Source: Serpens sp035306625
GTDB lineage: Bacteria > Pseudomonadota > Gammaproteobacteria > Pseudomonadales > Pseudomonadaceae
Assembly (NCBI GenBank): GCA_035306625.1
Contig: DATGNS010000355.1
Coordinates: 1-8,410, forward strand
Length of the DNA: 8,410 nt
Direction of reading: 5' to 3'
The translations under genes and the position numbers were made by a program. Below, one piece after another: positions 1 to 6,525 of the stretch. The stretch's first letter is position 1; the number at the start of each line of letters is the position of its first letter. The notes below the pieces were generated by a model that had not been told where the DNA came from, did no database searches, and saw only the letters and a list, made by a program, of their open reading frames with translations.

Positions 1-167
1 GTGTGCTGCGCACCGATGACGACGGCCGTCTCAGCCACCACCCCAAGCTGGGCGAGCTGGTGGAAAGCGTGGCCAAGCGCGTGCTGCCCGCCGAAGTGCG
101 CCTGTCGATCCGCCAGGTGACCCTGGATCGCCAGCGCACACCCCAGTCGGACGCCACCGCGCAATGA
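1..167 (+). CDS. 3' end of an unrecognised gene (partial)
   Basis: An open frame runs in from the left edge (first full codon at base 3) and ends at TGA 165-167, giving 54 visible C-terminal residues ending in SDATAQ. The tail is hydrophilic and charged, with no membrane segment and no motif I recognise, so no product is proposed. Coding is supported by the uninterrupted frame, the strong G/C third-position bias, and a textbook terminator starting 4 bases after the stop. It converges on the DUF488 gene on the other strand, so it is not part of that unit. The reading frame is fairly secure; the function is unknown. Confidence 0.65.
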   Translation, partial: VLRTDDDGRLSHHPKLGELVESVAKRVLPAEVRLSIRQVTLDRQRTPQSDATAQ

Positions 168-170
168 CCG

Positions 171-202
171 GCAGGGCCGCCTTCGGGCGGCCCTGCTCGT
201 TT
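171..202 (+). terminator. Rho-independent terminator with UUCG tetraloop
   Basis: Two perfectly complementary 11-base arms (171-181 GCAGGGCCGCC and 186-196 GGCGGCCCTGC) enclose a TTCG loop closed by C-G, the very stable cUUCGg tetraloop. The stem is followed on the plus strand by TCGTTT. It starts 4 bases after the stop of the partial plus-strand gene and ends at the stop codon of the convergent DUF488 gene. It best terminates the plus-strand transcript. The minus-strand side lacks a T tract but would still form the hairpin, so it may serve both genes. Confidence 0.8.
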
Positions 203-767
203 ACAGCGGCAGTTCGCGCTGGCGCGCCTTGTCGTTCAGCAGCCGCCCCTCCCCGAGGTGATAGCTCAACCGCCCCTGGTGCAGGCGCGCCGGTGCGGTA
301 TAGGGGTGCGGTTCCGGGGGCTGGCTTCCGCGAATGTGCAACACCTGAAACCCGCGCACCTGCAGCACGTCGGCGATCAGCGCGCGGTGACAGCGCCACC
401 AGAGCACCTCGGCGCACATCAGCGCGGTGCGCTTGCCGTGCACCAGCGCCAGCAGGCGCTCCAGGCCCTTGGCGAATTCCTCGCTGGCCAGATGGTCCGC
501 GTAACCACGGAAGGCACTGTTGCGCCAGGCCTCGTTGCGGGAATCCGCCCGGGGATGGCGACGCCCGCCCAGCTCGCCGAACCACTGGTAGTCGATCCCC
601 TCCTGCGCCAGCCGCTGTGCCAGTGCCTCGGCGCCGAACTGCGGCCAGCGCCGCGAACCGGGAAAGCGCCGCACGTCGGCCAGCGCCTCGATGCCGTTGC
701 CTTTCAGCAGCGCCAGGAAATGCTCCACGGGCAGGTTGGAGTGGCCGATGGTCCAGACGCTTTGCAT
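201..767 (-). CDS. DUF488 family protein
   Basis: The 188-residue product matches the DUF488 family in length and motifs. It starts with TIGHSN (residues 6-11), followed by DVRRFPGSRR (31-40), GELGGRR (64-70), and the family signature LMCAE...CHR (116-127), in which Cys118, Glu120, Cys126, His127 and Arg128 stand out. It looks cytosolic, with no signal peptide or membrane segment. The biochemical role of DUF488 is not established to my knowledge; the clustered Cys, His and Glu residues suggest a catalytic or metal site, which is inference. The ATG at 767-765 shares one base with the TGA of the upstream DUF2945 gene (TGATG), pointing to translational coupling in a two-gene operon. No strong ribosome binding site of its own is seen. 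The stop is TAA at 203-201. Confidence 0.9.
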   Translation of the reverse strand: MQSVWTIGHSNLPVEHFLALLKGNGIEALADVRRFPGSRRWPQFGAEALAQRLAQEGIDYQWFGELGGRRHPRADSRNEAWRNSAFRGYADHLASEEFAKGLERLLALVHGKRTALMCAEVLWWRCHRALIADVLQVRGFQVLHIRGSQPPEPHPYTAPARLHQGRLSYHLGEGRLLNDKARQRELPL

Positions 768-982
768 CAGTCATCCAGCCGGGTCAGGGCCTCTTCCTTG
801 TGCATGGCGACATGGTCGGTCCTGTCGCTTCTGATCTCGTACTGCGGATGCTCCGCGCTGGCGTGACGCGGATGGCCCTTGTACTCCGTGTCCCGGGTAT
901 GCACGCGGATGATGCGCCCGCTCACCCGGCCAGCCTCGGAATTCCAGCTGACGTGGTCGCCGACCTTGAATCTGGCTGCCAT
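767..982 (-). CDS. DUF2945 / HVA1-type small TUDOR-like protein
   Basis: The 71-residue protein begins MAARFKVGDHVSW and contains the family pattern of a short beta-barrel: KVGDHVSWNSEAGRVSG (6-22), IIRVHTRDTEYKGH (24-37), then PQYEIRSDRTDHVAMHKEEAL (46-66). This fits DUF2945, also called the hypervirulence-associated (HVA1) TUDOR domain, a small bacterial and fungal family of unclear function. The frame stays open upstream to 1207, but the ATG at 982-980 is preferred. It has a strong GGAGGA Shine-Dalgarno about 6 bases upstream on the minus strand, and the family's conserved region starts right after it, whereas the upstream extension is low-complexity. Its stop overlaps the DUF488 start by one base. 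The family call is fairly sure; the molecular role is unknown. Confidence 0.85.
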   Translation of the reverse strand: MAARFKVGDHVSWNSEAGRVSGRIIRVHTRDTEYKGHPRHASAEHPQYEIRSDRTDHVAMHKEEALTRLDD

Positions 983-1266
983 ACCCTCTCCTCCAAGCCG
1001 AGATCTGAACGCAGGGCGTGCCCCGGGACAGCGCCGACCGCCCTGTGAATGGGACCCATCCCGGCCGGGGAAGTTGAGAAGGAGGGGCGCGGTCGGCGCC
1101 TTGTCCGACCGCAGCCCCGCCCGGCGGACAGGAACGACGTTGTCTGCCCTACCGATCACCAGGCCTGCGGGGCGGACAGCGCTTTCCTGTCCGACCTGCG
1201 AATCCACGGGCTACTCGAATCCGGTCGACCCTTCGGGCGCTTGCGAGTCAGGAGCCAAGACGGCCT
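983..1266. other. Structured intergenic stretch without a gene
   Basis: This 284-base gap lies between the end of the EamA gene and the start of the DUF2945 gene, both on the minus strand, so it is the 3' flank of the first and the 5' flank of the second. I see no convincing ORF or tRNA. It holds several inverted repeats: 1031-1041 with 1089-1099, 1089-1096 with 1105-1112, and 1173-1179 with 1187-1193. It also has short repeated words, GGCGGACAG at 1122 and 1171 and TGTCCGACC at 1102 and 1189. No confident promoter for the DUF2945 operon was found, although one is expected here. Confidence 0.5.
1084..1118 (-). terminator. Possible terminator hairpin downstream of the EamA gene
   Basis: Arms 1084-1096 (GGGGC then GCGGTCGG) and 1105-1118 (CCGACCGC, a bulged A, then GCCCC) pair over 13 bp with one bulge around an 8-base loop. 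Read on the minus strand the stem is followed by TCCTTCTCAACTT, a mildly T-rich run. It lies about 150 bases beyond the EamA stop and about 100 bases ahead of the DUF2945 start, so it could end the transporter transcript. It could equally be leader structure of the downstream operon. Confidence 0.4.
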
Positions 1267-2103
1267 CTATGCCCTGGCCCGCGCCCGCAACACCAGCGCC
1301 ACGCCGCCCAGCACGGCCACGGAGACCAGGGCGAGGCGCAGGGTGAAGGGTTCGGCCAGCAGCAGGGTCCCGCCCAGCGCGGCGAGGATGGGCACGCTGA
1401 GCTGCACCGTGCCCGCCTGCACGGCGCTCAGGTCATGCAGCAGGCTGTACCAGATGGCGTAACAGACACCGGAGGCCAGCGCCCCGGACAGCACCGCATA
1501 GCCCAGCCCCGGAGCATCCCAGCGGGCATCGGCCAGCAGCAGTCCGCTGACCAGCAGCGCCAGCGGCGTGGCCCGCAGCAGGTTACCGGCGGTAGCCGCC
1601 AGCGGATCACTGGCGTGCTGTCCGAGCACGGAATACAGCGCCCAGGCCAGACCGGCCCCCAGCATCAGCAGTGCGGCAAGCGGATCGGGGGCGCTGGCGC
1701 CCGGCAACAGCAGCACCAGCAAACCGCCCACCACCAGTGCCATGCCGAGCACCTGCAAGCCGTTCAGACGCTCGCCCCGCCACCAGCCGGCACCCAGCAT
1801 GCCGACCTGCACGGCGCCGAACAGCAGCAACGCTCCGGTGCCGGTATCCAGTTGCACATAGGCGAAGGAAAAGCCCGCGGCATAGGCGAACAGCGCCAGC
1901 GCGGAACGCCAGTTGCCTTCGGGCCGGCGCCGCCCGAGACGGACCAGCAGCCAGAGCATCAGGGCGCCGGACAGCAGGCGCACGCTGGTAAAGGTGCCGG
2001 GGTCCAGCGCGCCGCTTTTCAGCGCCGCCCGGCACAGCAGGGAATTGCCGGCAAAACCAAGCAGGGCCAGCAGAGTGAGGAGAAGAATGCGCGGCGACGG
2101 CAT
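1267..2103 (-). CDS. EamA/DMT-family membrane transporter
   Basis: The 278-residue, highly hydrophobic protein has the length and roughly ten membrane segments of the drug/metabolite transporter superfamily, built as two EamA repeats. The first repeat starts at residue 5 and carries FAGNSLLCRAAL (17-28) and RLLSGALMLW (42-51), typical of the family. The second starts near 141 and ends with the recognisable LLLAEPFT (247-254) followed by a last helix and a basic tail (RARARA), which predicts a cytoplasmic C-terminus. Such proteins export metabolites, amino acids or drugs, but the substrate cannot be read from sequence. The ATG at 2103-2101 is preceded by CAGGAG about 8 bases upstream; the stop is TAG at 1269-1267. 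It is separated from the upstream RND operon by a REP doublet, so it is probably transcribed separately. Confidence 0.9.
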   Translation of the reverse strand: MPSPRILLLTLLALLGFAGNSLLCRAALKSGALDPGTFTSVRLLSGALMLWLLVRLGRRRPEGNWRSALALFAYAAGFSFAYVQLDTGTGALLLFGAVQVGMLGAGWWRGERLNGLQVLGMALVVGGLLVLLLPGASAPDPLAALLMLGAGLAWALYSVLGQHASDPLAATAGNLLRATPLALLVSGLLLADARWDAPGLGYAVLSGALASGVCYAIWYSLLHDLSAVQAGTVQLSVPILAALGGTLLLAEPFTLRLALVSVAVLGGVALVLRARARA

Positions 2104-2126
2104 GGGGAACTCCTGTGACCGGTGGC

Positions 2127-2161
2127 AGTGTATCCACCACCGCAGCCTGGCGCAGGCCAGG
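2127..2161 (-). promoter_or_regulatory. Candidate EamA promoter with overlapping palindrome
   Basis: On the minus strand TACACT (2132-2127) is a plausible -10 box about 24 bases upstream of the EamA start. The region where a -35 box would lie (about 2150-2155) has no good TTGACA match. Instead it is covered by a perfect 6-4-6 palindrome, CCTGGC-GCAG-GCCAGG (2146-2161). This arrangement would suit an operator or an activator-dependent promoter, but the match is short and could be chance in GC-rich DNA. Confidence 0.3.
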
Positions 2162-2243
2162 AATCCGTGGGAGCGGTTTCAGCCGCGATAACAGCGTAAG
2201 GCGCAGCCTCGCCCAATCGCGGCTGAAGCCTCTCCTACGGGAA
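2161..2243. repeat. REP doublet (REPIN-like inverted pair)
   Basis: Two REP-like units lie head to head. The left arm, 2167-2189, reads GTGGGAGCGG, TTTCA, GCCGCGAT. The right arm, 2216-2240, is its near-complement (ATCGCGGCTGAAGCCTCTCC, then TACGG). The innermost 13-base segments (TTCAGCCGCGAT core) match perfectly; the outer parts differ at a few bases. The roughly 26-base loop can itself form a small AGGC-GCA-GCCT hairpin. Such doublets are characteristic of Pseudomonas and relatives and are mobilised by RAYT (TnpA-REP) transposases. It begins 8 bases after the RND pump stop and lies before the EamA start, so it probably also acts as a transcription or mRNA-end boundary between the two units. 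Confidence 0.85.
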
Positions 2244-2251
2244 TGCGTGCA

Positions 2252-5200
2252 TCAGGCGGCCCGGACCTCCTTCCCTTCCCTGACCCGGAACCAGGCCGCG
2301 TACAGCGCCGGCAGGAACAGCAGGGTCAGGGCGGTGGCGACGATCAGGCCGCCCATGATGGCCACCGCCATGGGTCCGAAGAACACGCTGCGCGACAGCG
2401 GGATCATGGCCAGCACCGCCGCCAGCGCGGTGAGCACGATGGGGCGGAAGCGGCGCACCGTGGCGTCGATGATGGCGGTCCAGCGGTCGTGGCCGGCGGC
2501 GATGTCCTGCTCGATCTGGTCCACGAGGATCACGGAGTTGCGCATGATCATGCCCGACAGGGCAATGGTACCGAGCATGGCCACGAAGCCGAACGGCTGC
2601 TGGAACACCAGCAGGAACAGGGTCACGCCGATCAGCCCCAGCGGCGCGGTGAGGAACACCATCAGCGAGCGCGAGAAGCTGCGCAGCTGGATCATCAGCA
2701 GGCTGAGCACCACCACCACCAGCAGCGGGATGCCGGCCATCACCGAGCGCTGCCCGCGCGCCGAGTCCTCCACGGTGCCGCCCACCTCCAGCAGATAGCC
2801 GTCCGGCAGGCTGGCGCGCACGTCCGCCAGCGACGGCTGGATCTGCGCGATCAGCGTGGCCGGCTGCTCCTCGCCATAGATGTCGGCACGCACCGTCACG
2901 GTCGGCAGGCGGTTGCGGTGCCAGATGATGCCTTCCTCGAATCCGTACTCCAGGGTGGCCACCTGGGACAGGGGCACGCTGCGGCCGCTGTCGGTCGGCA
3001 CCGCCAGGCTGGGCAACAGGCTCAGCAGGGTGCGGTCCTCCTCGCCGCCACGCACCAGGATCTCGATCAGCTCGTTGCCTTCGCGGAACTGGCTGACCCG
3101 CGCGCCGGACAGCGAGGCCTGCAGGAAGCGCGACAGCTCGGCAGTGCTCACCCCCAGGGCGCGTGCCCGCTCCTGGTCCAGGTTCAGGTGGATGACCTTG
3201 CTCGGTTCCTCCCAGTCCAGGTGCACGTTAGCCACATGCGGGTTGGCGCGCACCCGGGCGGCCACCTCGCGGGCCAGGCGACGCACCTCGTCGATGTGCT
3301 CGCCGCTGACCCGGTACTGGATCGGGTAGCCCACCGGCGGGCCGTTCTCCAGGCGCGAGACGCGACTGCGCAGGCTGGGGAACTGGTTTGCCATGGTATC
3401 GATCAGCCAGCGGCGGACCTCCTCGCGGGACTCGATGCTGTCGGTCAGCACCACGAACTGGGCGAAACTGGTGGCCGGCAATTGCTGGTCCAGCGGCAGG
3501 TAGAAGCGCGGCGAGCCACTGCCCACGTAGGCGGTGTAGTTCTCGATACCCGGCTGTTCCGCCAGCAGCTTCTCCAGGCGCGCCACTTCCGCCTCGGTGG
3601 CCTTCAGCGAGGCGCCTTCGGCCAGCTTGATGTCGACCATCAGCTCCAGGCGCGCCGAGGGCGGGAAGAACTGCTGGGGCACCAGGCGGAACAGCATGAC
3701 CGAGGCGACGAAGGCCAGCAGGGTCAGCAGCATGACCGTCTTGCGCCGGCGCACGCACCAGGTGATCACCCGGCGCACGCGACGATAGAAGGGTGTGCCA
3801 TAGGGGTCCGGCTGGCCGTTGCCATGCCTGGCGGCGTGCAGCCGGGCCAGGTCGGGCAGCAGGCGGTAGCCCAGCCAGGGCACGAACATCACTGCCGCGA
3901 TCCAGGATACCAGCAGCGCGATGGTCACCACCTCGAAGATCGAGCGCGTGTACTCGCCGGTGCTGGACTGGGCGGTGGCGATGGGCAGAAAGCCGGCGGC
4001 GGTGATCAGGGTGCCGGTGAGCATGGGAAACGCCGTGCTGGTCCAGGCGAAGCTGGCCGCCTTCAGGCGGTCGAAACCCTGCTCCATCTTGATGGCCATC
4101 ATCTCCACCGCGATGATCGCGTCATCCACCAGAAGGCCCAGCGCCAGCACCAGGGCGCCCAGGGAAATCTTGTGCAGGCCGATGTCCAGGTAGTACATGC
4201 AGGCGAAGGTCATCGCCAGCACCAGCGGAATGGACAGCGCCACCACCATGCCGGTGCGCAGGCCCAGGGAGAAGAAGCTGACCAGCAGCACGACGATCAC
4301 CGCCTCGGCCAGCACCTTGACGAACTCGCCCACGCCGGTGCGCACCGCCGCCGGCTGATCGGACACCTTGCGCAGCTGCATGCCAGCCGGCAGGTTGGCC
4401 TGCAGGCGGGCGAACTCCGCCTCCAGCGCCTCGCCGAGCACCAGGATGTTGCCGCCGTCGCGCATGGACACCGCCAGGCCGATGGCGTCCTCACCCATGA
4501 AGCGCATGCGCGGCGCCGGCGGGTCGCTGAAGCCGCGCTTCACCTCGGCCACATCGCCCAGATGGAAGGTGCGGTCGCCGACGCGGATGGGGAAGTCGCG
4601 GATCTGCTCGACGCTCTCGAAGCGGCCGGTGACCCGCAGCTGGATACGGTCGCTGGCGGTCTCGAAGAAGCCGGCGGCGGCCACCGCGTTCTGCGCCTCC
4701 AGGGCCTGCTGCACGGCCATCAGCGGCAGGCCGAGGGTGGCCAGCTTGGTGTTGGACAGCTCGATCCAGATCTTCTCGTCCTGCAGGCCGATCAGCTCCA
4801 CCTTGCCCACGTCCCTGACCCGCTGCAGCTGCAGCTGGATGCGGTCGGCGTAGTCCTTGAGCACCGCGTAGTCGAAGCCGTCGCCGGTCAGGGCGTAGAT
4901 GTTGCCGAAGGTGGTGCCGAACTCGTCGTTGAAGAAGGGCCCGATCGCCCCCTGGGGCAGCGTGTGGCGGATGTCGCCGATCTTCTTGCGGATCTGGTAC
5001 CAGAGCTCGGGAATCTCCGCGGAACGCATGGAGTCCCGGGCAATGAAGGTCACCTGGGACTCGCCCGGCCGCGAGAAGGACAGGATGCGCTCGTAGGCGC
5101 CGGTCTCCATCAGCTTCTTCTCGATGCGCTCGGTGACCTGGCGCGACACCTCCTCGGCGGAGGCGCCCGGCCACTGGGTCTGGATGACCATGGCCTTGAA

Positions 5201-5329
5201 GGTGAACGGCGGATCCTCGCTCTGCCCCAGCTTGGTGTAGGACAGCGCGCCCACCACGCCGAACAGGATCATCAGGTAGAGGACGATGGAGCGATTCTGC
5301 AACGCCCAGGCGGACAGGTTGAATTTCAT
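2252..5329 (-). CDS. RND efflux pump inner-membrane subunit
   Basis: This is a full-length 1025-residue RND permease of the AcrB/TriC type: TM1 near the N-terminus (FNLSAWAL, then a helix to about 30), a first periplasmic porter domain to about 335, a TM2-TM6 block (about 336-490), TM7 at about 530-550, a second periplasmic domain to about 865, and TM8-TM12. TM4 carries the proton-relay pair Asp402-Asp403 in GLLVDDAIIAVEM, equal to AcrB Asp407/408. The TM10 position equal to AcrB Lys940 is Arg930 (GMIMRNSVILVDQ). TM11 keeps RFRP with Arg960 and Thr967. It should export amphipathic compounds by proton antiport together with the fusion protein encoded just upstream. The start is 9 bases after that gene's stop, and its AAGGGG ribosome site overlaps the stop codon TAA. 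From memory the N-terminus resembles Pseudomonas TriC most, but substrates are unknown and no gene name is assigned. Confidence 0.95.
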   Translation of the reverse strand: MKFNLSAWALQNRSIVLYLMILFGVVGALSYTKLGQSEDPPFTFKAMVIQTQWPGASAEEVSRQVTERIEKKLMETGAYERILSFSRPGESQVTFIARDSMRSAEIPELWYQIRKKIGDIRHTLPQGAIGPFFNDEFGTTFGNIYALTGDGFDYAVLKDYADRIQLQLQRVRDVGKVELIGLQDEKIWIELSNTKLATLGLPLMAVQQALEAQNAVAAAGFFETASDRIQLRVTGRFESVEQIRDFPIRVGDRTFHLGDVAEVKRGFSDPPAPRMRFMGEDAIGLAVSMRDGGNILVLGEALEAEFARLQANLPAGMQLRKVSDQPAAVRTGVGEFVKVLAEAVIVVLLVSFFSLGLRTGMVVALSIPLVLAMTFACMYYLDIGLHKISLGALVLALGLLVDDAIIAVEMMAIKMEQGFDRLKAASFAWTSTAFPMLTGTLITAAGFLPIATAQSSTGEYTRSIFEVVTIALLVSWIAAVMFVPWLGYRLLPDLARLHAARHGNGQPDPYGTPFYRRVRRVITWCVRRRKTVMLLTLLAFVASVMLFRLVPQQFFPPSARLELMVDIKLAEGASLKATEAEVARLEKLLAEQPGIENYTAYVGSGSPRFYLPLDQQLPATSFAQFVVLTDSIESREEVRRWLIDTMANQFPSLRSRVSRLENGPPVGYPIQYRVSGEHIDEVRRLAREVAARVRANPHVANVHLDWEEPSKVIHLNLDQERARALGVSTAELSRFLQASLSGARVSQFREGNELIEILVRGGEEDRTLLSLLPSLAVPTDSGRSVPLSQVATLEYGFEEGIIWHRNRLPTVTVRADIYGEEQPATLIAQIQPSLADVRASLPDGYLLEVGGTVEDSARGQRSVMAGIPLLVVVVLSLLMIQLRSFSRSLMVFLTAPLGLIGVTLFLLVFQQPFGFVAMLGTIALSGMIMRNSVILVDQIEQDIAAGHDRWTAIIDATVRRFRPIVLTALAAVLAMIPLSRSVFFGPMAVAIMGGLIVATALTLLFLPALYAAWFRVREGKEVRAA

Positions 5330-5338
5330 GGCGACCCC

Positions 5339-6442
5339 TTATTCCGCGCTGCCCAGCGGGACCGGGCGGTTGTCGCGATCGATCGGGCGCACCTTCTGGC
5401 CTTCGCGCAGCACCTGCACACCGGCGGCTACCACCCACTCGTGGGCCTGCAGGCCTTCCAGCACCGGCACCTGGCTCTCGCCGAAGGGGCCGACGCGCAC
5501 CAGGCGCCGCTGCAGGGTCCGGGTCGCCGGGTCGACCACCCACACGAAGGGCTCGCCCGCCTCGGCGGACAGCGCCGACAGGGGCACGGCCAGCGGCACG
5601 CTGTCGGCATGGCTGATCAGCACCCGGGCGCTCTGGCCGATCTCGGCGGGCACGCCGTCGTCCTGGAAGGCCACCCGCGCCGCGAAGGTGCGTGAATGGG
5701 GATCGGCGGCCGGCGCCAGCTCGCGGATGCGCCCGGCAAAGCGCCGGCCAGGCTGCGACCAGAGCTCCACGGCCACCTCCTGACCGATGCGGAAGCGTTC
5801 CAGCGCCTGCTCCGGCAGGCTGATGGCCACCTCGCGCTCGCCGTCGGCGGCGAGGGTGAACACCGTCTGCCCGGCGGCCACCACCTGGCCCACCTCGACG
5901 CGGCGCCCGGCGATCACGCCGTCCTGGGGCGCGGTCAGCACCGCATAGGTGGCCTGGTTGCGGGCCACGTCGTACTGGGCGCGCACCTGCTGATACTGGG
6001 CTTCGGCCGAGCGGTAGGCGTTGTCGGCGCTGTCGAAGTGGGAGCGGCTGACCATCTGGCGCTCCAGCAGGGCCTGGTAGCGGTCGCGCTCGGCGCGTGC
6101 CAGCTGCAGATTGGCCTCGGCGGCGGCCATCTGGGCACGCACCGCTTCCAGCTGCAGGCGCACGTCCTGGGGGTCCAGCTCGGCCAGCGGCTGGTCCTTC
6201 TTCACCCGCTCGCCCACTTCCACCAGGCGTTTGGCCACCTTGCCGCCGATGCGGAAGGCCAGCTCGGGCTCGAAGCGTGCCCGCACCTCGCCGGGGAAGG
6301 TTTCGAGCAGGGCGGCGGCCGGCTGCGGCTGCACCACCATGGCCGGCCGTGGCGGTGCTTCCACCTCCTGGCCGTTGCCACAGGCACCGAGCAGTACGAT
6401 CAGTGAAAAAGGCAGAGCGAGAGACAGGACATGGCGGGACAT
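5339..6442 (-). CDS. RND efflux membrane-fusion lipoprotein (periplasmic adaptor)
   Basis: This is a 367-residue adaptor of the AcrA/MexA (HlyD-like) family. Residues 1-20 are a lipoprotein signal with lipobox LGA-Cys21. The first half-lipoyl segment follows (FRIGGKVAKRLVEVGERVKKDQPLAELD, 63-90), then a Gln/Ala/Arg-rich alpha-helical hairpin (about 93-165), then the second half-lipoyl segment (LTAPQDGVIAGRRVEVGQVVAAGQ, 169-192), and beta-barrel and membrane-proximal domains to the end. It bridges the RND pump to an outer-membrane channel not encoded here. The ATG at 6442 is chosen because it has AAAGGA upstream and begins the signal peptide. An earlier in-frame ATG at 6487 sits in the predicted -10 box and cannot be in the transcript. 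It is the first gene of a two-gene operon divergent from tetR. Confidence 0.92.
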   Translation of the reverse strand: MSRHVLSLALPFSLIVLLGACGNGQEVEAPPRPAMVVQPQPAAALLETFPGEVRARFEPELAFRIGGKVAKRLVEVGERVKKDQPLAELDPQDVRLQLEAVRAQMAAAEANLQLARAERDRYQALLERQMVSRSHFDSADNAYRSAEAQYQQVRAQYDVARNQATYAVLTAPQDGVIAGRRVEVGQVVAAGQTVFTLAADGEREVAISLPEQALERFRIGQEVAVELWSQPGRRFAGRIRELAPAADPHSRTFAARVAFQDDGVPAEIGQSARVLISHADSVPLAVPLSALSAEAGEPFVWVVDPATRTLQRRLVRVGPFGESQVPVLEGLQAHEWVVAAGVQVLREGQKVRPIDRDNRPVPLGSAE

Positions 6443-6485
6443 GGTGGATCCTTTCACGCATGGCGTTGGATTTGTTATGGCGCGC

Positions 6486-6514
6486 ATAGTAGAAATACTG
6501 AACTCCCCAGTCCA
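6486..6514 (-). promoter_or_regulatory. Sigma-70 promoter of the efflux operon
   Basis: On the minus strand TGGACT (6514-6509) and TACTAT (6491-6486) are separated by exactly 17 bases, each matching the sigma-70 consensus at 4 of 6 positions. This places the transcript start near 6479 and a leader of about 37 bases before the fusion-protein ATG at 6442. It is the best promoter-like pair in the 83-base divergent gap. No equally good promoter for tetR was found on the plus strand. Confidence 0.55.
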
Positions 6515-6517
6515 GTA
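6496..6517. promoter_or_regulatory. Probable TetR operator (22-bp inverted repeat)
   Basis: The sequence TACTGAACT-CCCC-AGTCCAGTA is a 9-4-9 inverted repeat with a single mismatched pair. Its length and centre are typical of TetR-family operators. It covers the -35 box and most of the spacer of the efflux promoter and ends 8 bases before the tetR start codon. A bound dimer would block the pump promoter and probably also tetR. The identity of the protein bound is inferred from the adjacent divergent regulator. Confidence 0.7.
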
Positions 6518-6525
6518 ACTTCCGC

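Noticed and set aside
983..1207. N-terminal extension of the DUF2945 protein to an ATG at 1207
   Set aside because: The extension is low-complexity and crosses the hairpin region; the ATG at 982 has a strong ribosome site and matches the family start.
1198..1266. A tRNA-like stretch downstream of the EamA gene (GAATCC, TTCGGGC and GAGTCAG words)
   Set aside because: No acceptor stem, anticodon arm or T-loop could be built on either strand.
2243..5695. An 1150-codon open frame on the plus strand opposite the RND pump and fusion-protein genes
   Set aside because: It lies antisense to two clearly conserved genes, is dominated by Gly, His, Gln, Ala and Arg, and has no recognisable domain or ribosome site. 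Long antisense frames are a by-product of G/C-rich third positions.
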